A stretch of DNA of 64,000 bases from Candidatus Eremiobacterota bacterium (lineage in GTDB: Bacteria; Vulcanimicrobiota; Vulcanimicrobiia; Vulcanimicrobiales; Vulcanimicrobiaceae): assembly GCA_019240525.1 (NCBI GenBank), contig JAFAYE010000001.1:1275300-1339299 (forward strand), written 5' to 3'. The notes beneath the pieces are model-generated. The model saw only the letters and a list, made by a program, of their open reading frames with translations, was not told the DNA's origin and did not search any database. How positions within the stretch are numbered: position 1 is the stretch's first letter; the number at the start of each line of letters is the position of its first letter. Made by a program: the position numbers and the translations under genes. Shown here one piece after another: positions 26,893 through 35,668 of the stretch.

Positions 26893-27191
26893 CGATGCAT
26901 CCGCTTCTCGCATTCATCGACGCGCCGATCATCATCGGCATCCTGGTCGTCGGTGCGCTGCTCTTCGGAGCGGACAAACTGCCGAAGCTGGCACGCAGCG
27001 CCGGTCAAGCGAAGAAAGAGTTCTTGGTCGGTCAGGCCGAGGCCGATGAAGCGGCGGCAAGAGCGCGCGAGGAAGCTCGTCTGCGCGCCGCGGCGCAGCA
27101 TGCCGACATCATGGATAACGTTGAAGCCGGAGCGATCGGAGGCGAGTCCATTCCGCCTCCAACGCCTGGCCGCGGAACGCAATCATCCTAA
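26889..27191 (+). CDS. tatA: Sec-independent translocase subunit TatA/TatB
   Basis: A protein of 100 residues: a single N-terminal membrane helix (about 10-27), an FGADKLPKLARSAGQAKKEF amphipathic helix with the family's F-G-x-x-K-L-P-x-L motif, then a charged Ala/Glu/Arg helix and a loose tail. TatA multimers form the pore for folded twin-arginine substrates. Only one TatA-type gene is visible, so it may serve as both A and B. A natural client, the Rieske protein, lies 3 kb downstream. Confidence 0.92.
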   Translation: MTMHPLLAFIDAPIIIGILVVGALLFGADKLPKLARSAGQAKKEFLVGQAEADEAAARAREEARLRAAAQHADIMDNVEAGAIGGESIPPPTPGRGTQSS

Positions 27192-27238
27192 AAGCCCCCC
27201 CGTCTCCCGTTGAGGAGGCGCAGTGGGATCAAAAGGAG

Positions 27239-27940
27239 ATGCCGTTTACGGAGCACCTGCGGGAGCTCCGTAATCGTCTGTTGATCGCGCTTGGGACGGT
27301 CGGCGCCATCGCCGTCCTCCTCTTTTGGCCCTCGCAATTCGCTATCCGCTGGATGATGCACGAGTACTTCGGCGGCATCGAGCTGCACGCGTTCGGTCCG
27401 GCCGACGTTATCTTCACCGAGTTCAAGTTTTCCGTCATCGGCGGGATCATCGTCGGCCTTCCGCTCCTGCTCCAACAGCTCTGGCTCTTCGTCGTGCCCG
27501 CGATCCATCCGCGAACGCGCCGCATGGTCTATGCGTTCATTCTCCCGTCGCTGCTGCTCGCCGCGCTGGGCCTCGCCTTTGCGCACTTCGTCGTGATCCC
27601 GCGCGTCGTCGCCGCGCTCATTCACATCACCGACGCCGTGGCAACGCCAACGTTTGGCGTTGCCTCGACGTTGAACTTCGTTATGATCCTCTTTGCGCTC
27701 TTCGCGATCATCTTTCAGACGCCGATCGTGCTGGTGGGCATGGCGCGGCTCGGAATCGTGAGCGCGCAGTCGCTGATGCATTACCGCCGCCATGCGTTCT
27801 TTGCGTTCTTCATCGCAGGCGGCATCGCGGCGCCCGACGGGAATCCGCTGACGATGGCCCTCCTTGCGCTTCCAATGTACGTGCTCTACGAAATCTCGAT
27901 CTGGGTAATTCTCCCCCTCGAGCGGCGCTGGTCGCGATGA
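27239..27940 (+). CDS. tatC: Sec-independent translocase subunit TatC
   Basis: A 233-residue protein with six membrane segments. MPFTEHLRELRNRL is the conserved N-terminal motif, followed by FTEFKFSVIGGIIVGLP, and AAPDGNPLTMALLALPMY near the C-terminus. TatC recognises twin-arginine signals. The start at 27239 has AAGGAG directly abutting ATG with no spacer, and about 15 in-frame codons just upstream read like a plausible TatC N-tail (EEAQWDQKE) but contain no ATG, GTG or TTG, so the true start may be unusual. The stop overlaps resB (ATGA). Confidence 0.94.
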   Translation: MPFTEHLRELRNRLLIALGTVGAIAVLLFWPSQFAIRWMMHEYFGGIELHAFGPADVIFTEFKFSVIGGIIVGLPLLLQQLWLFVVPAIHPRTRRMVYAFILPSLLLAALGLAFAHFVVIPRVVAALIHITDAVATPTFGVASTLNFVMILFALFAIIFQTPIVLVGMARLGIVSAQSLMHYRRHAFFAFFIAGGIAAPDGNPLTMALLALPMYVLYEISIWVILPLERRWSR

Positions 27941-29283
27941 CCGCCGCGCGCGCGTTCTACGGCGAGTTCGTTCGCACGTTCGGGAACGTGCTTTTCGCAG
28001 TCTCACTCTTCGTTACGTGGGGCTTGCTGACGCTGGTCGGCGTTATCATCGACCAGGGTCACGATGCCGGCTTTTACTTCCAAATCTACGCCGCGCCGAT
28101 TGCGCGCGCGATCCTGCGTTTGAGCTTGGACAACGTGTACCACTCGCCGTGGTACGTCGGTATCATCGGGCTGATCTTACTTTCGCTGGCGGTCTGCACG
28201 TTCAAGCGCGTGATTCCCGCACGGCTTCCGCCGCTGCGGCCGGTCAGCGTCGAAAAAATTCCACTGCACGGCACCTTCGACGCCGCCGGCGATCCGGCGA
28301 CGGTGCGCCGGCGATTAACGGAGTTGCTAACGGCACGCGGCTGGCGAATTCGCGAACGTATCTTCGGCGGTATCGAGTGGAGCTTTGCCGACAAGCATAA
28401 TTGGGCGCGTCGCGGCGTGCTGGTAGCGCACGCCGGATTCGTGATCCTCGCGGCGGGAACGACTCTCTATTGGGCACGCGGCTTCTCGGGCGACCTGGCG
28501 GTACTCACCGGCCAGACCTCGCAGGTCGAGCGGACGCACGCGCTCATTCGGCTCGATCGTTTTGGATACAAGATCGCACCGATCATGACGAAGAGCGGGA
28601 TGGTCTATCAACCGATCGAGTACGTTTCGCACGTTACGGTGGTTGGCAACGACGGAATCCCCAGACACTTGATCGTACGGGTGAATCATCCCATCGACGT
28701 TGACGGCACGCTCTACTATCAAGCGAGTTACGGTTTCGGCATGCGATTTCTCATGACTCACGACGGCCGCCCCGATGCCGCGCTCTCCAACAAGACGTTT
28801 CTCGAAGGCGACTCCTTCGATCTGCCCGGTACGCAGCGAACCCTCGCGTACGAACGCTTTGCGCCGACGGTCGACAAGCAGAGCGGCATGCCAACCGCCG
28901 ATCCGCGCGTCAACGACCCCGCGGTCGTGCTGGCCGCCACCGAGGACGGCAACGCGCTCGGCGAGGTCCTCGCGCCGTTAGGCTCCGCGATCGATCTCGG
29001 CGACGGGTGGCGAGTGACGCCCAAGCGCTACGTCCTCTACAGCGGATTTCAATATCGGAACGATCCAGGCGTTCCGCTGGTCGGCATCGGTGCGTTCGTG
29101 CTGCTTGCGGGCCTGATCATCTCGTTCTATTTTCTTCCGGCGCGCCTCTATCTGCGGGTCGACGAGATCGCGCCCGGACGTTCTCGAGTCGGTGCCGCTG
29201 CAACGACGGTCAAGGGATACGACGTGTTTTCGAGTGAATTCAACCGGCTGATGTCCGCGCTGAACTCCTGCGCATGCCGCTAG
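27937..29283 (+). CDS. resB: ResB/Ccs1 cytochrome c biogenesis protein
   Basis: A protein of 448 residues with the ResB layout: membrane helices near the N-terminus (about 15-40, 60-90), another pair around 165-185, a large extracytoplasmic domain, and a final helix near 400 (IGAFVLLAGLIISFYF). WARRGVLVAHAGFVILAAGT is the conserved histidine-bearing helix. With CcsA it forms system II haem lyase, which exports haem and attaches it to CxxCH motifs outside the membrane. It overlaps tatC (ATGA) and ccsA (10 bp). A client CxxCH domain is encoded at 30910-32439. Confidence 0.9.
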   Translation: MTAARAFYGEFVRTFGNVLFAVSLFVTWGLLTLVGVIIDQGHDAGFYFQIYAAPIARAILRLSLDNVYHSPWYVGIIGLILLSLAVCTFKRVIPARLPPLRPVSVEKIPLHGTFDAAGDPATVRRRLTELLTARGWRIRERIFGGIEWSFADKHNWARRGVLVAHAGFVILAAGTTLYWARGFSGDLAVLTGQTSQVERTHALIRLDRFGYKIAPIMTKSGMVYQPIEYVSHVTVVGNDGIPRHLIVRVNHPIDVDGTLYYQASYGFGMRFLMTHDGRPDAALSNKTFLEGDSFDLPGTQRTLAYERFAPTVDKQSGMPTADPRVNDPAVVLAATEDGNALGEVLAPLGSAIDLGDGWRVTPKRYVLYSGFQYRNDPGVPLVGIGAFVLLAGLIISFYFLPARLYLRVDEIAPGRSRVGAAATTVKGYDVFSSEFNRLMSALNSCACR

Positions 29284-30122
29284 ACGAGCTTCTCATCGCG
29301 ATCGCCTTGGGCGCGTACACGCTGGGCGCCCTTGCGCTGTTGCTCTACTTCTTTACGCGCGACGACGCGCTGTTGCGGGCCGGGATTCCACTCGCGATCG
29401 TCGGGTGCGTCACCCAGTTCGTGCAACTCATCGCTCGTTACGAGCTGAGCCACGTCTGGCCACTGCTCAACCTGTACGGATCGCTCTCACTCTTCTCGGC
29501 AATGTCGGTCGCGATCTATATCGGCTTCGCGTTTCGATACCGGCTCTGGTTTGCCGGCGGCTTCGTGCTCGCGCTCGCCGGAATTTTTCTCGCGTACGGC
29601 GTTACTTGGTACGAAGGAACCATGCCGCCCGTGCCCTCGCTGCAATCCTATTGGGCGAAGATTCACGTGCCGATCGTCGTATCGTCGTACGCTGCCTTTC
29701 TGGTAGCCTTCGTCTTTTCGTCGATCTACCTGCTCAAGTACTATGCGGGGCGCCGCGTCGCCGTCGGAGCGCAGGACGATACCGCGGCGCGGCGCTGGTT
29801 CGACGCATTACCGAGCCTGCCGCAGCTCGACGTCGTCGTGTACCGTGCGGTCGCGATCGGTCTTCCCCTCATCACGGTCGGCATCATCACCGGGGCGATG
29901 TGGGCAAAAGAGTCCTGGGGCGCGTACTGGCAGTGGGATCCGAAAGAGACCGCGGCGCTCTTCTCGTGGATCATCTACTTAGCATACATGCATCTTCACA
30001 CCCGGCACGCGTGGCGCGGTCTGCGCACGAACTGGGTAAGCGTGATCGGCTTCGTCTCAATTATCTTCTGCTACCTGGGCGTCAACATTTGGATTTCGGG
30101 TCTTCACAGTTATAAGGTCTGA
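29274..30122 (+). CDS. ccsA: CcsA/ResC cytochrome c biogenesis protein
   Basis: A 282-residue protein with about eight membrane helices. The haem-handling Trp-rich motif reads AKESWGAYWQWDPKETAALF, matching the WGxxWxWDxKE of the CcsA family, and flanking histidines occur in YMHLHTRHAW and ISGLHSYKV. It partners ResB in system II haem attachment. The gene begins inside the 3' end of resB and is followed by a 100-bp gap before the Rieske gene. Confidence 0.93.
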   Translation: MPLDELLIAIALGAYTLGALALLLYFFTRDDALLRAGIPLAIVGCVTQFVQLIARYELSHVWPLLNLYGSLSLFSAMSVAIYIGFAFRYRLWFAGGFVLALAGIFLAYGVTWYEGTMPPVPSLQSYWAKIHVPIVVSSYAAFLVAFVFSSIYLLKYYAGRRVAVGAQDDTAARRWFDALPSLPQLDVVVYRAVAIGLPLITVGIITGAMWAKESWGAYWQWDPKETAALFSWIIYLAYMHLHTRHAWRGLRTNWVSVIGFVSIIFCYLGVNIWISGLHSYKV

Positions 30123-30222
30123 GCAAGCTCCGACTTCTGTCCTGGCGGCCGAGAGAGGGCAGGTTTACCATACCGGCAAATGAGGCTGCGACCCGCAGTG
30201 GCGCTTCCCGTGGAGAACGAGT

Positions 30223-30906
30223 GTGTCCGATTCGAATGCCGACGCATCGCAGAGCGTTCAACGTAGAGTTGTAAGTCCGTACGACGCTCCGCAGAGCGAG
30301 GACGAGATAACGCGTCGCCGTTTTATGGCAAACGCGACGTTGACGATCGGCGGCCTGGTGGGCCTCACGCTCGCCGTGCCGATTGTCGGTTCACTGTTGC
30401 CGCCCCGAAGCTCGGCCGCTGGGAGCTGGTCGCCGCTGAGCGCTCAAGAGCTCGACCTGCTGCAAAAGGCAACTTCCAAGCCCGTCAAATTGACGTTCAC
30501 CTTGAAGTTCGTCGACGGTTATCTTCCGGAGCAGTCGGTTCCCGAATACTGCTGGGGCATTCGGGTCGACAACAACGAGAAGTTTATGGCCGCGCGTCCC
30601 GACATCTTTACCGGGCCGTCGGGGAAGGCCGACGTGCCGTTCGACGTGGTCAATATGGGTTTTGTCATCTTCAGTCCGATCTGCCCGCATCTCGGCTGCT
30701 ACTATAGTTGGAGCGAGGCGCAGAACAAGTTTATGTGCCCCTGCCACGGCTCGCAATATACGTTCGACGGCACCCATATCGCCGGCCCGGCGCCGCGCGG
30801 ACTCGATCCGCTGCAGCTGCGCGAGCAGAGCGGCACCGCCGAGGTGATGTGGATCGTCTATCAGTCGAACACCCCCGCGCGTATCGTCGTGTCGTATCAG
30901 GCATAA
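30223..30906 (+). CDS. qcrA: Rieske [2Fe-2S] protein of a cytochrome bc/b6f-type complex
   Basis: A protein of 227 residues. [11 protein letters not shown] (30-40) followed by a hydrophobic helix is a twin-arginine signal-anchor, matching the Tat genes upstream. Cluster ligands are C154 and H156 (CPHLGC) and C172 and H175 (CPCHGS), with C159 and C174 forming the usual disulfide. It carries electrons from menaquinol at cytochrome b to cytochrome c. The GTG start at 30223 has a GGAGAACGAG stretch upstream. The 100-bp gap before it contains CTGTCC/GGGCAG, which could form a small stem. Four bases precede the cytochrome b gene. Confidence 0.93.
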   Translation: MSDSNADASQSVQRRVVSPYDAPQSEDEITRRRFMANATLTIGGLVGLTLAVPIVGSLLPPRSSAAGSWSPLSAQELDLLQKATSKPVKLTFTLKFVDGYLPEQSVPEYCWGIRVDNNEKFMAARPDIFTGPSGKADVPFDVVNMGFVIFSPICPHLGCYYSWSEAQNKFMCPCHGSQYTFDGTHIAGPAPRGLDPLQLREQSGTAEVMWIVYQSNTPARIVVSYQA

Positions 30907-30909
30907 GCG

Positions 30910-32439
30910 ATGCTGAACTGGATCGAAAAGCGCACCGGCTTCGTTTCGCTGGGCAAAGACTTCCTCACCGAAGACGTGCCGGGCGGCGCGAGTTACTGGT
31001 ACGTTTTCGGAAGCGCGACACTCTTCGCGATGACGGTGCAGATCGTCACCGGGATATTTCTGACGTTCTTCTATGCGCCGTCGGCGGCGACGGCGTGGGA
31101 ATCGACGCGATCGATCTATTTAAATCCATACACCCATTTCTTGCTGGCGGTCCATTATTGGGGCGCCTCGGCAATGATTGCGCTGGTCTTCCTTCACTTG
31201 CTCCAGGTGCTCATTTTCGGGGCCTACAAAGCGCCGCGCGAGCTGCAGTGGGTCGTCGGCGTGCTCTTGCTGCTCGTCACCCTCGTGCTGGGGTTAACCG
31301 GTTATCTCTTGCCGTGGGATATGGATGCGTACTTTGCCTCGCAGGTGTCGCTCAATATCGTGGGTCTCGCCCCCATCGCGGGTCCTGTGCTGCAACATAT
31401 CGCGCAGGGCGGCGGAAGCATGGGGACCGCGACCATCAATCGTTTCTTCGGGTTGCACGTCTGGCTCATGCCGGCGGTGTTGGTCGGGCTCGTCGGCGCG
31501 CACCTGACGATTTTCCGCCATAACGGGGCCGCCGGTCCGGTCGTCGACGATCCGCGTACGGTAAAACTCGGCCGCTTTTGGCCGGATCAGTTTTTCATGG
31601 ACGGCGCGTTCTCGTTTATCATTTTTATCGTCATCTGTTTTTTGGCGTTCGTCGCACCGCCGTATCTCGATCAGAAAGCCGATCCGACGAAATTTTTCGT
31701 GCCGTATCCAGCGTGGTATTTCTTGTCGCTCTTCGGCCTGCTCGCGCTCGTACCGCCCGAGATTCATCTCGGCCCGCTCAGCATCGGCACGGAGCTGATC
31801 GCAACGATCGTAGGCCCGACGCTCTTTCTCATCGTCGTTCTGTTGATTCCGTGGCTTGACCGAAGCCGGTCGCGCAGTCTCGCGTCGCGGGCGGGCCTGC
31901 TCTGGAGCACGACGGTCATCATCGTCGGCATCGTGGCGCTGACTGCCTTTGGACAGATTACGACAATGATCAAACAAGCCGCAGCGCCGCCGTCGCCGCC
32001 GGAATCGGTGGTTCTCTCGGCAGCGCCCGCGACGATGCCCTCACCCGCTCCGGGATCCCCGGGCGCAGTCTCTGCCGCGGGCGCCGGGATCAGCAATCCA
32101 ACTCAATCGACGACGAACGGGCCCGGTGCGCAAGTCTTCGCAAACAATTGCGCGACGTGTCACGGCGCGACCGGACAAGGCGTTCCCGGATCCTTCCCGC
32201 CCCTGGCAAATAATCCGACGGTGACCGGTGATCCCAACAAAGTCATCGGAATCGTGCTCAACGGACTTCATGGATCGATCACGGTCAATGGACAGACCTA
32301 TAACGGACAGATGCCCCCCTGGAAGGGAACGCTGACCAATAAAGAGATCGCGGACGTCATTACCTATATCCGCGGATCGCTTGGAAGTAATAACGCCTCC
32401 GCGGTCACGGAACCGCAAGTGGCAAATTACAAGCCCTAG
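30910..32439 (+). CDS. qcrB: Cytochrome b fused to a C-terminal c-type cytochrome domain
   Basis: A protein of 509 residues. The N-terminal ~340 residues are a complete cytochrome b: haem-ligand histidines in HYWGASAMIALVFLHLLQV and in NRFFGLHVWLMP...GAHLTIF, plus the PDQFFMDG and PAWYFLSLFGLLALVPPE parts of the C-terminal (subunit IV-like) half. A final membrane helix and a Pro/Ser/Ala-rich linker (about 355-405) lead to a cytochrome c domain with CATCH at 414-418 and a Met-bearing QMPPWKG as probable sixth ligand. Quinol oxidation and a cytochrome c electron acceptor are thus in one chain. The c domain needs ResB/CcsA, encoded just upstream. Confidence 0.93.
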   Translation: MLNWIEKRTGFVSLGKDFLTEDVPGGASYWYVFGSATLFAMTVQIVTGIFLTFFYAPSAATAWESTRSIYLNPYTHFLLAVHYWGASAMIALVFLHLLQVLIFGAYKAPRELQWVVGVLLLLVTLVLGLTGYLLPWDMDAYFASQVSLNIVGLAPIAGPVLQHIAQGGGSMGTATINRFFGLHVWLMPAVLVGLVGAHLTIFRHNGAAGPVVDDPRTVKLGRFWPDQFFMDGAFSFIIFIVICFLAFVAPPYLDQKADPTKFFVPYPAWYFLSLFGLLALVPPEIHLGPLSIGTELIATIVGPTLFLIVVLLIPWLDRSRSRSLASRAGLLWSTTVIIVGIVALTAFGQITTMIKQAAAPPSPPESVVLSAAPATMPSPAPGSPGAVSAAGAGISNPTQSTTNGPGAQVFANNCATCHGATGQGVPGSFPPLANNPTVTGDPNKVIGIVLNGLHGSITVNGQTYNGQMPPWKGTLTNKEIADVITYIRGSLGSNNASAVTEPQVANYKP

Positions 32440-32448
32440 GACGTCGTC

Positions 32449-34107
32449 TCATCTGCACGGGGCGCCGTCGTAGAGTAAGAGCGCAGCTTTCCGATCGATC
32501 GCGACCACCCGCCGATGGCGCCCGTACGATGGGTCGGCCTCCAATGAGGCCGCCGGAACAATGACCCACGCGCGTGAGGCTCCGCAGACGAAAGAACGAG
32601 GATCATCACCGTCGCCCTGCGGGTCCGCACCCCCCGAAGCCCCAAGGACGTGAACGACCGGATGCGTGTAAAAGAGAAGCGCGTTTCCGCCCGAAACACC
32701 TTGTATAGCAACCGCGTCTCCGGATTTGAGTTCGCGATCGATGAGCGCCGCTAATCTCGGAATCGGCTTATAGACTTCGGCGCGCGGAAGAACGCTCGTT
32801 GCCAGCACGTCGGCAGCGAACGTGGCCACGATGGCCAGCGCGTATGGAGCCATTTGCGCGCTCTTGCGGCGCGCCAGGAGCATGGCGGTCAGCAACGAGC
32901 CGGCGAAGATAGCGCTCGCCATGGCGAAGAGCGGAGGAACCGCTGCGGCGATCTCCGACGTCAAACGATTGTTGCTCGTAAACACGACGATGGCGAAGCC
33001 CAGCGCGCCAATGGTGACCGGGACCGTCGCTGCGGAGATCACAGCGGAGCGGGATCCTTCCCTGCGCACGACGTTTTCGAAATAGAGAGCGGTGATCAGT
33101 GCCAGGGCCGGAAACTCGAGAGCGATGTAGTTCGGCAGCTTCGTGCGCGCAAAACTAAAGAAGAGCAGCGGCATCACCATCCAGACGAACGCAAGACGAA
33201 GCAGACGTGCGCGCGCGGGATCGACCGCGGCCCGCAGCTCCCCGACTCCGTAGACGATCGCCATCGGCAAGAACGCGATCCAGGGAAAGAATCCCAATAC
33301 GATGACGGGCAAGTAATACCACAGCGGCCCGGATTGGTTTTCGATCACGCCGGTGTAGCGCCCGATGGTGTACTCGCCGACCAGTTGCTCGAGCGGAACG
33401 AGGTGGTAGTGAGCGATTAAGGCGAGCGGCCATGGAATCACGATGGCAAGAAAGAGTGCCGCTCCAAAGAGCCATCCTCGCCGCGAGAGGGGAGCGGATC
33501 TCTCGCAGCGCCGATTCCAAAGGTAGAACGGCACGATCACTAAGAGCGCCACAACCGGTGCCACGAGACCCTTGGCCAAGACGCCGGCTCCGGCGGCGAT
33601 CCATCCGTAGATGATGTAACGGTCTCGCCCGCTTTCGAGCGCCCGAAACCACAAGAACACGGTGATTGCAACCGCTAAGTCGAGTAACGCATCCATGATC
33701 GCAAGGCGACCGATCACCGCCTGCATCAAGCACGTCGAGAGAATGACTGCCGCGTTGATTCCGACGCGCGTTCCGGCTTGACGCGCGACCGCGTACCCGG
33801 TGCAGGCCCCCAGCGCAATGGTGGCCAGCGCCGCGGGGAGGCGAAACGCCAGTGCAGTCGGCCCAATCAACTTCGCGAATACCGCCCCCAACCAAAAATA
33901 GAGCGGCGGTTGAACGAAGTACGGCACGCCGTTGAGATGCATGACAATCCAGTCATGCCGGAGCAAGATCTCGCGCGCGACCTCGCCGTAGGCCGTCTCG
34001 CTATTATCCCAGAGCGTGCCGACCCATAAGCCCGGCAATGTCATGAGCGCCGCCGCAACGGCGCCGATGGAGGCCGCACGGGCCGGTCCATTCCAGCGTT
34101 TGCTCAC
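32449..34107 (-). CDS. GT39/ArnT-like membrane glycosyltransferase
   Basis: A protein of 552 residues with around 12 membrane helices. The first extracytoplasmic loop has DNSETAYGEVAREILLRHDW, carrying the acidic (D/E)-x-E region of ArnT/PMT enzymes, followed by NGVPYFVQPPLYFWLGA, a strong match to the conserved loop. Such enzymes transfer sugars from polyprenyl-phosphate carriers to lipid A, glycolipids or proteins outside the membrane. Substrate unknown. GTG 34107 was chosen because the family N-terminus begins there and a longer form would overlap the haem operon start. Convergent with the cytochrome b gene. Confidence 0.85.
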   Translation of the reverse strand: MSKRWNGPARAASIGAVAAALMTLPGLWVGTLWDNSETAYGEVAREILLRHDWIVMHLNGVPYFVQPPLYFWLGAVFAKLIGPTALAFRLPAALATIALGACTGYAVARQAGTRVGINAAVILSTCLMQAVIGRLAIMDALLDLAVAITVFLWFRALESGRDRYIIYGWIAAGAGVLAKGLVAPVVALLVIVPFYLWNRRCERSAPLSRRGWLFGAALFLAIVIPWPLALIAHYHLVPLEQLVGEYTIGRYTGVIENQSGPLWYYLPVIVLGFFPWIAFLPMAIVYGVGELRAAVDPARARLLRLAFVWMVMPLLFFSFARTKLPNYIALEFPALALITALYFENVVRREGSRSAVISAATVPVTIGALGFAIVVFTSNNRLTSEIAAAVPPLFAMASAIFAGSLLTAMLLARRKSAQMAPYALAIVATFAADVLATSVLPRAEVYKPIPRLAALIDRELKSGDAVAIQGVSGGNALLFYTHPVVHVLGASGGADPQGDGDDPRSFVCGASRAWVIVPAASLEADPSYGRHRRVVAIDRKAALLLYDGAPCR

Positions 34108-34180
34108 TGAGTGCCGCCCGTCACGGAGGCGGTTTTTGGCCGCCAGGCGCGGAACTCTTTGTATTGGGAAACTTTGATCA

Positions 34181-35668
34181 ATGCTCTCTATCTCTCTCCG
34201 GCCGAACGGTCGTCGAGCCGTCATCGTCGGCGGAGGCGACGTCGCCGCGCGAAAAGCCGAATCGCTTGCGGACGCAGGATTTCCAGTATTCGTCGTCGCC
34301 GAACGGATCGGGGAGCGACTGCGTTCGTTGGTGAGCGATCGGCGCGCCGTCTGCGCGGAGCGTCGTTACGACGTTCGCGACGTCGAAGGTGCCGTTCTCG
34401 TGATCGCCGCAACGAATGACGTCGAGCTCAATGCGCGTATTCTCCTCGATGCCCGTGCCGTGCACGCGCTCGTCTGCGACGCAACCGATTCGGGCCGCGG
34501 CGATTTCACCATGGCAGCGACGCAGCGCGTTGGCGATCTGACGATCAGCGTCGATTCCGCGGGCGCCGCGCCGGCGTTCTCGCGACGCGTCGTGCGCGAG
34601 ATCGCGGAGGGCCTGGGCGAACCGTACGCGGATGCGGTGCGCTCTCTCGCGCGTATGCGCGCCTACGTTAAAGACGCTTTTGCTCCGCCGCTGCGCGGCC
34701 GAATTCTTCGCCGCCTTGCAGAACGTCCGATTTCCGAACTGGTTGCCATGCCTCGTCCAGCAATCTGCGCAACGCGGCGCAGCGACTTGGCGATGATTCA
34801 GAGCGCTACCGTCGCCGCGCGATTGGCCGAACGGGGCGTCGCGACGACGATGCTCGGCGTGACGACGGCCGGCGATCGCGATCGCGCAACGCCGATCGAT
34901 CTGCTGGGCGCCGCCAACGTCTTCGTGAAGGAATTGGAGCAGGCGTTGCGCGATCGGCGCGCCGACTTTGCCGTTCACTCGTGCAAAGACCTCGCGGGAT
35001 CGCTCGCCGGCGACATGGAGCTTGTCGCGATCTCGTCGCGCGAAGACCCCCGCGACGCGTATTGCAGCGAGCGTTACGCAACCTTCGAGTCGTTGCCGCC
35101 CGGTGCGGTCGTCGGAACGTCGAGCGTCCGTCGCCGGGCACAACTGCAAGCTCTGCGCCCCGATCTGCGTTACGAACCGCTGCGCGGCAACGTCGACACG
35201 CGTCTATCCAAGCTCGCAGGGGGAAATTACGATGCGATCGTGCTGGCGATGGCTGGATTGAAGCGCTTGGGCGCGGGCGCGACCTACGTCGTGCCGTTTA
35301 CGATCGAGCAACTCGTGCCGGCCGTCGCCCAAGGGGCGCTCGCGATCGAGATGCGCGCCGGCGACGATCCGTTGCGCCCGCTCATTCGCGACGCGATCAA
35401 CGACGTCGAAAGCGAAATTTGCGTGACCTGCGAGCGCGCGGCGCTGCGAGCGATGCGCGCGGGATGCAGCGCACCGCTTGGCGTTTACGCCCGACGAGAG
35501 CACCATGAAATCGTCGTCGAGGCAATCTTCATACCGGAACCGCACGCCGCGACTCGCGCTCGCATCGCTCGTCCGATTGCGACACTCGAGGAGGCCCGCG
35601 CTCTCGGCACTGACATCGCCGAGCGTTTGAAAGCGGCCGTCCCTGTCGCCGCGCAGGTGGTTCCCTGA
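34181..35668 (+). CDS. hemC: Precorrin-2 dehydrogenase / porphobilinogen deaminase fusion
   Basis: A 495-residue two-domain enzyme. Residues 1-185 match the CysG-N/Met8/SirC fold: [17 protein letters not shown] (NAD site), [28 protein letters not shown] and [11 protein letters not shown], which oxidises precorrin-2 to sirohydrochlorin. From about Met190 the sequence is Hem[67 protein letters not shown] and the dipyrromethane Cys429 in RAGCSAPLG. No stop or frameshift divides them. Combining an early common step with a siroheme-branch step in one protein is unusual. First gene of the tetrapyrrole operon. Confidence 0.93.
   Translation: MLSISLRPNGRRAVIVGGGDVAARKAESLADAGFPVFVVAERIGERLRSLVSDRRAVCAERRYDVRDVEGAVLVIAATNDVELNARILLDARAVHALVCDATDSGRGDFTMAATQRVGDLTISVDSAGAAPAFSRRVVREIAEGLGEPYADAVRSLARMRAYVKDAFAPPLRGRILRRLAERPISELVAMPRPAICATRRSDLAMIQSATVAARLAERGVATTMLGVTTAGDRDRATPIDLLGAANVFVKELEQALRDRRADFAVHSCKDLAGSLAGDMELVAISSREDPRDAYCSERYATFESLPPGAVVGTSSVRRRAQLQALRPDLRYEPLRGNVDTRLSKLAGGNYDAIVLAMAGLKRLGAGATYVVPFTIEQLVPAVAQGALAIEMRAGDDPLRPLIRDAINDVESEICVTCERAALRAMRAGCSAPLGVYARREHHEIVVEAIFIPEPHAATRARIARPIATLEEARALGTDIAERLKAAVPVAAQVVP

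Noticed and set aside
27325-27936. Upstream extension of the resB frame to 27325
   Set aside because: The extension overlaps tatC in another frame and is Arg-rich without similarity; ResB begins at 27937 by ATGA overlap.
34120-34140. GGCGG/CCGCC hairpin before the haem operon as a terminator
   Set aside because: Only 5 bp, located between divergent genes where no terminator is needed.
34110-34180. Rex operator upstream of the haem operon
   Set aside because: Only a loose TTTGATCAA-type match; no TTGTGA/TCACAA palindrome.
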